A DNA stretch of 64,000 nt from CAVVJA01 sp963779485 (GTDB taxonomy: Bacteria; Actinomycetota; Actinomycetes; Mycobacteriales; Jatrophihabitantaceae): positions 124,001 to 188,000 of the forward strand of contig CAVZYJ010000023.1 in NCBI GenBank assembly GCA_963779485.1. The letters run 5' to 3'. Position numbers and translations under genes: made by a program. A model generated the notes under the pieces. It saw nothing but the letters and a program-made list of their open reading frames with translations. It did no database searches and was not told the DNA's origin. Positions 18,367 to 25,574 of the stretch are shown in pieces; the stretch's first letter is position 1; each line of letters opens with the position of its first letter.

Positions 18367-18774
18367 TCACCCGGCCGCCGGTGCGGCCAGGGTGGAGCGC
18401 ACCCACTGGACGATGTCGTCCATCGACGCCCCGGGCGTGAAGACCTTGGCCACGCCCATCGCTTCCAGTTCCGGGATGTCAGCGTCGGGGATGATGCCCC
18501 CGCCGAAAACGACCACGTCGGCGACCCCGCGCTCCTGCATCAGCTGCATGAGTCGCGCGAACAGCGTCATGTGAGCTCCCGACAGCACGGAGAGGCCGAC
18601 GGCGTCGGCGTCCTCCTCGATCACTGTCTGCACGATCTGTTCCGGGGTCTGATGCAGGCCGGTGTAGATGACCTCCATGCCAGCGTCGCGCAACGCCCGG
18701 GCCACCACCTTGGCCCCTCGGTCATGGCCGTCGAGCCCTGGCTTCGCCACGACGACCCGGATGCGTTCTGCCAT
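18367..18774 (-). CDS. stand-alone cobalamin (B12)-binding domain protein
   Basis: A 135-residue protein consisting only of the B12-binding domain found at the C-terminus of methylmalonyl-CoA mutase. The base-off/His-on signature is present: DGHDRG near residue 16, SVLSG in the middle, and GGGIIPDADI near the end. Such domains are usually the small subunit of a two-subunit mutase (isobutyryl- or ethylmalonyl-type). No large mutase subunit is in the window. The ATG at 18774 is preferred to the GTG at 18780 because GGAG stands 7 bp before it. Confidence 0.87.
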   Translation of the reverse strand: MAERIRVVVAKPGLDGHDRGAKVVARALRDAGMEVIYTGLHQTPEQIVQTVIEEDADAVGLSVLSGAHMTLFARLMQLMQERGVADVVVFGGGIIPDADIPELEAMGVAKVFTPGASMDDIVQWVRSTLAAPAAG

Positions 18775-18796
18775 GCCCACACTCCACGCCTAGCCG

Positions 18797-18846
18797 CGAC
18801 GATATGCAAGGTCCGTGGCTGCAGCCGCGGAATGTGCATATCGTCG
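18797..18846. promoter_or_regulatory. 50-bp near-perfect palindrome between divergent genes
   Basis: Outer arms CGACGATATGCA (18797-18808) and TGCATATCGTCG (18835-18846) are perfect complements. Inside, CCGTGGCTGCAGCCGCGG is itself a palindrome with one G-U type mismatch; only two 4-nt spacers (AGGT, AATG) break the symmetry. It lies 23 bp upstream of the B12-domain start and 130 bp upstream of the plus-strand membrane gene. This suggests an operator or a cruciform-forming element. Confidence 0.6.
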
Positions 18847-18977
18847 ACCGGCAGACGGCTGCGCAGATCGCTCGTGGACGTCGCATCCAGCCTGGTCTGA
18901 CAGAATCGAGAGTCGCGACGGCGCCGCGGGCAGTTGCGTCAGGAGTGCCGGACGTCGCGGCCAGCACCGAGGAGATT

Positions 18978-20306
18978 ATGCCGACCACCGGACTTGCGCC
19001 CGCTCCGAGGGACGCCCCCACGTCGCTGCGGGCGCGGGGTACCGCTTCCCGACGGTTCGCATTGCCGGTCGAGCTCTCCGGCGACGACGCCCGGTCGACG
19101 GTCCTGACCTGGCTGGTGACGCGGGCGTTGACGCTCACCCTCATGGTGTCGGTCGAACCGTCGGTCGTCGGCGACGTGAGCTACTACTCGCGCAGTCTGC
19201 GGGCGCTGTTCTTCAACGGAGCAGGCATCCGGGAGACCTTCCAGGAGTATCCGCTGCCGGTCTTCGGCGTCCTGCTGCCGCAGTTCCTCCTCGGCCTGGC
19301 GAACCCGGTGGCGTTCACCACGTTGTTCGCGCTGTCGATGCTCGCCGCGGACGGCGCGTTCAGCTGGCTGCTCTGGCGAACCAGCGGGCGCCGACGGAGC
19401 GAAGCGGTCGCGTTCTGGCTGTGGTTCGTCCCGCTCGTCGGTCCGACCGCGTACTTCCGGTTCGATCTCGTGCCGGCCGTGCTGGCCGGCGGCGCCGTGC
19501 TCGCGTTGATGCGACGACCGGCGCTGTGCGGCACGCTCACAGCCATCGGGGCGGCCCTCAAGCTGTGGCCGGCCATCATGCTTCCCATCTTCTTGCTGGG
19601 CCGGACGAATCGACGCCGCGTCCTGGCCGGCTTCCTCGCGACCGGAGGGGCACTCGCCCTCGCCAGCCTGCTCGCCGGCGGCGTCGAGCGGTTGATGTCA
19701 CCCCTGCGGTGGCAGGCCAATCGCGGGCTGCAGATCGAGTCGCTCGCCGCCGGACCGCTCATGCTGGCCCGCATGTTCGACCCGAAAGGCCCGTGGGAGG
19801 CCCCGCTGTCCCTGTACAAGGCGCGCGAGCTGACCGGGCCGGGCGTGTCGGCGTTCCTGACCGCGAGCACGGTGCTGACGATCGCGGGCATCGCCCTGCT
19901 CGTCCTGTTGTGGAACCGGGCTCGGCTCGCTCCGACCGTCACGGTGGAGATCGTCGGTTGGCTCCTGGTGGCGACCGCCGCCGTGATCACCGTGACCAAC
20001 AAGGTGCTGAGCCCGCAGTACATCCTCTGGCTGGGCGGACCGCTCGCGGCGCTGGCCGTGCGGAAGATGGGTGATCACCACGTACGCGTCGCGATGCGAT
20101 TGCTGCTCGTCATCGCGGTGCTGACCCAGGTGAACTACCCGCTGCTGTATCCGTGGCTGGTGAACGGCAATTTCCCGGTTCAGATCGGCACGCTCGTGCT
20201 CGAGGCCCGCAACGTCCTGCTGGTGGTCTTCGCCGGGCAAGCCTGCAAACGCGTCTGGGTGCTGGCCCGGCGACCGCCCACCCCGGACCGCGTCGGCAGC
20301 GGATGA
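18978..20306 (+). CDS. GT87-like (DUF2029) polytopic membrane glycosyltransferase candidate
   Basis: A 442-residue membrane protein with about ten hydrophobic helices. The pattern recalls actinobacterial GT87/DUF2029 polyprenyl-phosphate-mannose-dependent mannosyltransferases, including an early extracytoplasmic loop (VGDVSYYSRSLRALFF, with Asp) and a C-terminal YILWLGGPLAALA segment. The ATG at 18978 follows GAGGAG; the frame extends upstream to 18804, but that part has no family character. Its stop overlaps the next start (ATGA), so it forms a coupled pair with the DUF2079 gene. The glycosyltransferase role is inferred from overall likeness only. Confidence 0.68.
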   Translation: MPTTGLAPAPRDAPTSLRARGTASRRFALPVELSGDDARSTVLTWLVTRALTLTLMVSVEPSVVGDVSYYSRSLRALFFNGAGIRETFQEYPLPVFGVLLPQFLLGLANPVAFTTLFALSMLAADGAFSWLLWRTSGRRRSEAVAFWLWFVPLVGPTAYFRFDLVPAVLAGGAVLALMRRPALCGTLTAIGAALKLWPAIMLPIFLLGRTNRRRVLAGFLATGGALALASLLAGGVERLMSPLRWQANRGLQIESLAAGPLMLARMFDPKGPWEAPLSLYKARELTGPGVSAFLTASTVLTIAGIALLVLLWNRARLAPTVTVEIVGWLLVATAAVITVTNKVLSPQYILWLGGPLAALAVRKMGDHHVRVAMRLLLVIAVLTQVNYPLLYPWLVNGNFPVQIGTLVLEARNVLLVVFAGQACKRVWVLARRPPTPDRVGSG

Positions 20307-21826
20307 CCGCGACCGCGTCGGGCCACCCGACGTCGGTTGCGGCCGCCGCCGCGCGTAGGCACCCGCTCCGCGCGTGGCCCATCTGGCTATTGACGGTAGC
20401 CACGTTCGGCGTCTACACGCTCTTCGCCCTGGAACGGCATCGCCAGTTCAACACGGCCGGATACGACCTGGGGATCTTCGATCAGGCGGTGCGCCGCTAC
20501 GCACATTTCCAAGCGCCGATCGTCCCGTTGAAGGGCATGTCCTACAACATCTGGGGCGACCACTTCCACCCGATCATCGCCACGGCCGCCCCGCTGTATT
20601 GGATCTGGGATCACGCGGAGACGTTGCTGGTTCTGCAGGCCGCGCTGATCGCTGCCTCGGTCCCGGTCGTCTACCGGTTCGCGCGCCGTCGGACCACCTC
20701 GCGGGCGTCACTCATCATCTGCTTCGCCTACGCATCGAGCTGGGCCTTTCAGACGCTCGTCGACTTCCAGGTCCACGAGGTGGCCTGGGGCATTCCGATC
20801 CTCGCCCTGGCGATCGACGCCCTCGATCGGGCTGACGATCGGCAGTTACTGATCTTCGCTGGACTGCTCTTGCTCGTCCGGGAGGACATGGGGATTCTCG
20901 TCGTGCTGCTGGGGATTCTGCGGCTGTTCACCCGGCGGCGCCGCTGGCTCGGCCTGGTCTTGGTGGCGGTGGGTGCCATCGGCTACGAGCTGGCGACGGC
21001 GGTGATCCTGCCCCACTTCTCGCCGGATCAGCATTTCGCGTACTGGCAGTACGGTCCGACCCTCGGCCCCAACCTGGGCAGCGCGCTCGGCCACGTCGTG
21101 CTGCATCCGCTCGACACCGCGCGGCTGTTCTTCTCGCCGATGATCAAGACTCAGACGCTTCTGCTGTTCTTGGTGCCGGTGCTCTTCCTGGCGCTACGGT
21201 CGCGATACTCCATCCTCGCGCTGCCCTTGCTAGCCCAGCGGTTCTTCGAACCCGCGGTGCGCGACAACCTCTGGTACCCCAGCTTCCACTACAACGCCCT
21301 GCCCTGGGTCATCTTCGTGCTCGCGATGATCGACGGGGCCGCGCGGCTGGGCGTCTGGTCCCGACCGCGGCTCATGGTCACCGTTCTCACTCTGATCACC
21401 GTCATTCCGGTCGCCTTGATCGTCGTGAATCCCCCGTTCTCCGGGCGGAAAGTTGCGGCACTGCACTCGATGCTGAACGGCAAGCTGTTCGGGACGACCA
21501 CGCACATGCGCGCGCAGCAGGCGATCGTCGACCGCATTCCGCGCAACGTGTGCATCGAGGCGGACGATCGGCTGGCCGGCCACCTCACCGACCGCGACTA
21601 CGTGACACTGTTCGGCATGCAGCATGACGCCGCCGACTTCGTGGCGATCGATCTGACCCAGAAGGACGTTGGCAACTTCGGTCCGAAGCCGGCCGCGGCA
21701 CTCGCAATCGCCGAGGCCGCCGGGTATCGCGAGATCTACCGCCAGGACCAGGTGGTTCTGCTGCAGTCGCCGAACTATCACGGGCCTTCTGGTCGCTGCG
21801 GCCCGCTCGGCACCGGGCCAGCGTGA
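20303..21826 (+). CDS. DUF2079 family polytopic membrane protein
   Basis: A 507-residue protein with about eleven hydrophobic segments and the family stretch GYDLGIFDQAVRRYAHFQAP near the N-terminus, then GDHFHPI and FQVHEVAWGIP. DUF2079 proteins share the GT-C glycosyltransferase-like layout, with an acidic first loop (Asp in YDLGIFDQ). The start ATG overlaps the previous gene's stop, which fixes it. The last ~130 residues form a soluble domain (RIPRNVCIEADDRLAGHLTD). It probably acts with its partner in surface glycan assembly, but no substrate can be named. Confidence 0.8.
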   Translation: MTATASGHPTSVAAAAARRHPLRAWPIWLLTVATFGVYTLFALERHRQFNTAGYDLGIFDQAVRRYAHFQAPIVPLKGMSYNIWGDHFHPIIATAAPLYWIWDHAETLLVLQAALIAASVPVVYRFARRRTTSRASLIICFAYASSWAFQTLVDFQVHEVAWGIPILALAIDALDRADDRQLLIFAGLLLLVREDMGILVVLLGILRLFTRRRRWLGLVLVAVGAIGYELATAVILPHFSPDQHFAYWQYGPTLGPNLGSALGHVVLHPLDTARLFFSPMIKTQTLLLFLVPVLFLALRSRYSILALPLLAQRFFEPAVRDNLWYPSFHYNALPWVIFVLAMIDGAARLGVWSRPRLMVTVLTLITVIPVALIVVNPPFSGRKVAALHSMLNGKLFGTTTHMRAQQAIVDRIPRNVCIEADDRLAGHLTDRDYVTLFGMQHDAADFVAIDLTQKDVGNFGPKPAAALAIAEAAGYREIYRQDQVVLLQSPNYHGPSGRCGPLGTGPA

Positions 21827-21877
21827 GCCACAGGCGTCCCCGCGAGGACAGCCACCGCGACCGTGGCTCACTCACAA

Positions 21878-21928
21878 TCGTGATCTTGGAGTTAATGCCA
21901 ATTAGCGACACTAAGTCCAAGATCACGA
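21878..21928. repeat. dispersed hairpin repeat, copy C (probable bidirectional terminator)
   Basis: TCGTGATCTTGGA (21878-21890) pairs perfectly over 13 bp with TCCAAGATCACGA (21916-21928) around a 25-nt loop, the same loop length as copy A. It lies between the convergent DUF2079 and pcrA genes. Loop sequences of A and C differ apart from the final TAAG, so the stem is what is conserved. Confidence 0.75.
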
Positions 21929-21949
21929 CCGGTAGCAGCGGACAGCGCC

Positions 21950-24325
21950 TCAGAGCTTCTGCAGGGCCGCGTAGCGCAGCACGAGCCACTTCAGGCCGGC
22001 GCTGCCGAAGTCGATCTGGGCCTGCGCCTTCTCGCCGGCGCCCCGAAGCCCCACGACCGTGCCGAGGCCCCAGGAGTCGTGCGTGACACGGTCGCCCGCC
22101 TGCAGGTCCAGGATCGGCCGGTTGCCGACGCCGCCGCGCAGCCCACGCCCAGCGCCGCCCAACCGAGATGCGGCCAGCTGCTCCTGGGCTGAGCCGCGAC
22201 TTCCGGCTCGATAACCGTGATCGGAGTAGCGGGACGGGGCGTCGTCACCGTAGGACGGCACGAACGGCGCGCGATGCACCTCGCCGGTCCACGTGACGAG
22301 CTCAGCTGGCATCTCGTCCAGAAACCGCGACGGTGGGTTCCACTGCGGGGCGCCCCAGGCGGTACGCGACAGCGCGCGCGACAGATACAGCCGGGCCTGC
22401 GCTCGCGTGATGCCGACGTAGGCGAGCCGGCGTTCCTCGGCCAGCTCGTCCGGCTCGCCGAGCGTTCGCGCATGCGGGAAGATCCCCTCTTCCATGCCGG
22501 TCAGGAACACCACCGGAAACTCCAGACCCTTCGCGGTGTGCAGGGTCATCAGCGTGACCACACCGCCCGACGCGTCCGGCACGGTGTCCGCGTCGGCAAC
22601 CAGCGAGACCTGCTCGAGGAACGCGTTCAGGTCACCGGCTTCGGCGGTACCCTCCCGGGCCTGCTCGAACTCCCGGGCGACGTTGATCAGCTCTCGGAGG
22701 TTGTCGACGCGCCCCTCGTCCTGCGGATCGCGGCTGGCCTCGAGTTCACGCACATATCCGGTCTTGTCGAGAACGGCCTCGAGGATCTCACTCGGCGTTC
22801 CTGCGACGCCGACCGCGCGAATCTCGGTCATCGTGATCAGGAAGTCCTGGATCGCGTGCAACGACCGTGGGTTCATGCCGGGTGCGACGTCGGCCCGGTC
22901 GAGCGCGGCGCCGAAGGAGATGCCCTCCTGCGCGGCGAAGGCGGCCACCACCGCCTCGGCCCGGTCGCCGATGCCGCGCCGGGGGGTGTTGAGGATGCGC
23001 CGCAGGCTGATCAGGTCGTCGGGGTTTGCGACCACCCGAAGATAGGCCAGCGCATCGCGGATCTCCCGCCGCTCGTAGAAGCGCACTGCGCCAACCACCT
23101 TGTACGGCAGGCCGACCCGGATGAATACCTCCTCGAACACTCGGGACTGCGCATTCGTGCGATAGAAGACCGCGACATCCGACGGCTGGGCGATGCCCGC
23201 GTCAGACAGCTCCTGGATCTGCTGGGTCACCCAGGCCGCCTCGTCGTGCTCGTTCTCGGCGACGTATCCGGCGATCCGCTCGCCCGCGCCGGCCTCGGAC
23301 CACAGGTTCTTCGGTTTGCGATCCGGGTTGCGGGCGATAACCGCGTTCGCCGCGGTAAGAATCGTCTGCGTTGACCGGTAATTCTGCTCCAACAGAATTA
23401 CCGTCGCGTCCGGGTAGTCACGTTCGAATTCGAGAATGTTGCGAATGGAGGCGCCGCGGAAGGCATAGATGGCCTGGTCGGCGTCGCCGACGACCGCAAG
23501 CTCGCCGGCCGGCACGCCCGCGGACGGTCGGGTCAGCTCGCGCACGAGCACGTACTGCGCGTGGTTGGTGTCTTGATACTCGTCGACCAAGACGTAGCGG
23601 AACCGGCGCCGGTAGTGCTCCGCGACGCCCGGATACTCCTGCAGCAGCCGCACCGCGGACATGATCAGGTCATCGAAGTCGAGCGCGTGCGCCTCGGCCA
23701 GGCGCAGCTGGTACCGGGCGTAGACCTCGGCTAGCACCTTCTCGTGAGCCATCGTCGCTTGGTCGGCCCACGCGGCCGGCGTGACGAGCTCGTTCTTCAG
23801 GTTGCTGACCTGGGCGGCAAGGCGTCGGGCCGGATAGCGCCGCGGGTCGAGGTCGAGCTCCCGACCGACGAGCGTGATCAGCCGCTTCGAGTCGTCCGCG
23901 TCGTAAATGGAGAACGACGACCGAAGGCCCAGCGACCTTCCGTCCGCCCGGAGCATGCGCACGCACATCGAGTGGAACGTGCCGACCCACATCGACCGGG
24001 CCCGGGGGCCGACCAGCCCGGCGACCCGTTCCTTCATCTCGCCGGCAGCCTTGTTGGTGAAGGTGATCGCCAAGATCTCGCTCGGCGCCACGCCGTGCTC
24101 GGCGAGCAGATAGGCCACCCGGTGGGTCAGGACCCGCGTCTTGCCGGAACCGGCACCGGCCACGATGAGCAGCGGGCTGCCAGCGTGCACGACGGCCGCT
24201 CGCTGCTGGGGATTCAGGCCGTCCAGGAGGCGAGCGGGATCCGCAGCTATCCGATCTCGAGAAGGGAGCGCGTCGCCGCGCTCGTCCGCCGGGCCGGCGG
24301 AGAGGCTGTCGACATCTATGCTCAC
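21950..24325 (-). CDS. pcrA: ATP-dependent DNA helicase, UvrD/PcrA type
   Basis: SF1A 3'-5' helicase for DNA repair and rolling-circle replication. The 791-residue protein starts with a variable acidic leader, then LNPQQRAAVVHAGSPLL and Walker A GAGSGKT. Further motifs seen in order are ITFTNKAAGEMKERV (Ia), VDEYQDTN (II), GDADQAIYAFRGA (III), LEQNYRST (IV) and LMTLHTAKGLEFPVVFLTG (V). The C-terminal tail ends with a Tudor-like segment (GDRVTHDSWGLGTVVGLRG). Length and tail match actinobacterial PcrA/UvrD1. It diverges from the chorismate mutase leader. Confidence 0.95.
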   Translation of the reverse strand: MSIDVDSLSAGPADERGDALPSRDRIAADPARLLDGLNPQQRAAVVHAGSPLLIVAGAGSGKTRVLTHRVAYLLAEHGVAPSEILAITFTNKAAGEMKERVAGLVGPRARSMWVGTFHSMCVRMLRADGRSLGLRSSFSIYDADDSKRLITLVGRELDLDPRRYPARRLAAQVSNLKNELVTPAAWADQATMAHEKVLAEVYARYQLRLAEAHALDFDDLIMSAVRLLQEYPGVAEHYRRRFRYVLVDEYQDTNHAQYVLVRELTRPSAGVPAGELAVVGDADQAIYAFRGASIRNILEFERDYPDATVILLEQNYRSTQTILTAANAVIARNPDRKPKNLWSEAGAGERIAGYVAENEHDEAAWVTQQIQELSDAGIAQPSDVAVFYRTNAQSRVFEEVFIRVGLPYKVVGAVRFYERREIRDALAYLRVVANPDDLISLRRILNTPRRGIGDRAEAVVAAFAAQEGISFGAALDRADVAPGMNPRSLHAIQDFLITMTEIRAVGVAGTPSEILEAVLDKTGYVRELEASRDPQDEGRVDNLRELINVAREFEQAREGTAEAGDLNAFLEQVSLVADADTVPDASGGVVTLMTLHTAKGLEFPVVFLTGMEEGIFPHARTLGEPDELAEERRLAYVGITRAQARLYLSRALSRTAWGAPQWNPPSRFLDEMPAELVTWTGEVHRAPFVPSYGDDAPSRYSDHGYRAGSRGSAQEQLAASRLGGAGRGLRGGVGNRPILDLQAGDRVTHDSWGLGTVVGLRGAGEKAQAQIDFGSAGLKWLVLRYAALQKL

Positions 24326-24409
24326 GGGTTGACCTGGCTCATCTCTCGTTCAGCTTAGGAGGGCGCTACGACGCCACCGAACTTGCCGGGCGCCGCGTCG
24401 CATGTCACC

Positions 24410-24484
24410 ATGTGCAACGTGTCAAGCTCCGCCGCTAGGTTTTTCTACGGGTACCGGACTCCGGTGCCCGTCGATTGCGCCTGA
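24410..24484 (+). CDS. putative leader peptide of the chorismate mutase gene
   Basis: A 24-codon ORF from ATG 24410 to TGA 24482-24484. Codons 11-15 (24440-24454) read TTT TTC TAC GGG TAC, that is Phe-Phe-Tyr-Gly-Tyr. The aromatic codons lie immediately before and within the 5' arm of a hairpin, and a terminator follows the stop by 13 bp. This is the layout of ribosome-mediated attenuation for a gene feeding Phe and Tyr synthesis. There is no clear Shine-Dalgarno sequence, so the leader may be translated from a leaderless RNA. Its existence is inferred from pattern and position. Confidence 0.7.
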   Translation: MCNVSSSAARFFYGYRTPVPVDCA

Positions 24485-24528
24485 CGACAACCGACGACGC
24501 CCCGGGCCTCACGCCGCGGGGCGTTTTT
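24448..24528 (+). promoter_or_regulatory. attenuator upstream of chorismate mutase
   Basis: Hairpin 1:2 pairs CGGGTACCGG (24448-24457) with CCGGTGCCCG (24461-24470) over 10 bp with one G-U and a 3-nt loop. The terminator 3:4 pairs CGCCCCG (24498-24504) with CGGGGCG (24517-24523) and runs into TTTTT (24524-24528). GCCCG at 24466-24470 can pair instead with CGGGC at 24503-24507, which would break the terminator. Stalling at the Phe/Tyr codons would mask strand 1 and favour the antiterminator. Confidence 0.72.
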
Positions 24529-24573
24529 CGTGCCCGGGTGCTGGGGACCGGCCGACCAGTTAGAGGACGAACC

Positions 24574-24885
24574 ATGCACACCGTGACCACGACCGAGGCC
24601 GACGACATGGCAGTGACCCAGGACCCGCCGACCGACCCGGAGTCGGCCGAGACGATCCCGATCCTGCGGGACCAGATCGACGCCATCGATACGGCAATCG
24701 CGCAGCTCGTCGCCGAGCGGGTGCGGCTTTCTCGACGCATCCAGACGGTGCGCCTGAATTCGGGCGGCACCCGGGTGCAGCTCGGACGCGAGCGGGTCAT
24801 CCTCGACCGTTACCGCGCCGCCCTGGGTCCCGACGGTCCCGTTCTCGGCGAAGCGGTGCTGCGGGTATCTCGCGGCGTGCGCTGA
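24574..24885 (+). CDS. chorismate mutase, AroQ class
   Basis: Converts chorismate to prephenate, the branch point to phenylalanine and tyrosine. The 103-residue protein has the all-helical AroQ pattern: LRDQIDAIDTAIAQLVAERV, then SRRIQTVR and GRERVILDRYR, with the Arg/Lys/Glu positions expected of the active site. There is no attached dehydratase, so it is monofunctional. The ATG at 24574 is supported by GAGG 7 bp upstream; an in-frame extension to 24475 would run through the terminator hairpin and is rejected. It converges with the response regulator gene only 16 bp away. Confidence 0.9.
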   Translation: MHTVTTTEADDMAVTQDPPTDPESAETIPILRDQIDAIDTAIAQLVAERVRLSRRIQTVRLNSGGTRVQLGRERVILDRYRAALGPDGPVLGEAVLRVSRGVR

Positions 24886-24901
24886 GCCGGCTTCGGTCGA
24901 A

Positions 24902-25540
24902 TCACAGCATGCGTCGGTCGGCCGCCCAGCGGGTCAGCTGGTGCCGATTGGACAGCTGCAGCTTGCGCAGCACGTTCGACGCATGCGTCTCCACCGTCTT
25001 GATCGAAATGAACAACTCGGCGGCGATCTCTTTGTAGGCGTAGCCCCGGGCCAGCAGGCGCAGGACCTCCAGTTCGCGCGGCGTGAGCTGGTCCAACTCG
25101 GGGTCGACCGACGGCATGACCGGGGCGTCACGGAAGGCGTCGAGCACGAACCCGGCCAGCCGCGAGCTGAACACAACGTCATCGGCCGCCACTCGCCGCA
25201 CAGCGTCCGCCAACTCCGGGGCGGAGATCGTCTTGGTGACGTAGCCGCGGGCGCCGGCGCGGATGATGGCGATCACGTCCTCGGCGGCGTCCGATACGGA
25301 CAGCGCGAGATATCGCGCTCGGGTCTGGCCCACGCCGGCGATGACCGCCAATCCGCCGCCGTCGGGCATATGGACGTCCAGCAGGACGACGTCGGGCTGG
25401 GTCCGCGTGATCCCCGCGACCGCCTCGGCCACCGTGCCCGCCTCGCCGACGAGATCGACCCGCGCGCCCAGTTCGGCCCGCACGCCGGCGCGGAACATCG
25501 CGTGATCGTCGACGAGGAACACCCGCGGCTCCGCGCTCAT
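24902..25540 (-). CDS. NarL/FixJ-family response regulator
   Basis: A 212-residue two-component regulator. The receiver domain occupies residues 5-120 with acidic residues D11/D12, phospho-acceptor D55 (VVLLDVHMPD) and K103. A LuxR-type helix-turn-helix follows at about 150-212 (LTPRELEVLRLLARGYAYKEIA, SIKTVETHASNVLRKL). Its ATG lies 34 bp after the histidine kinase stop, so the kinase and regulator form one operon. The targets are probably envelope-stress genes, judging by the PspC domain in the kinase. Confidence 0.92.
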   Translation of the reverse strand: MSAEPRVFLVDDHAMFRAGVRAELGARVDLVGEAGTVAEAVAGITRTQPDVVLLDVHMPDGGGLAVIAGVGQTRARYLALSVSDAAEDVIAIIRAGARGYVTKTISAPELADAVRRVAADDVVFSSRLAGFVLDAFRDAPVMPSVDPELDQLTPRELEVLRLLARGYAYKEIAAELFISIKTVETHASNVLRKLQLSNRHQLTRWAADRRML

Positions 25541-25574
25541 TGGCTCGCCCTCGGCGAGGCTCTGACCCAACCCG

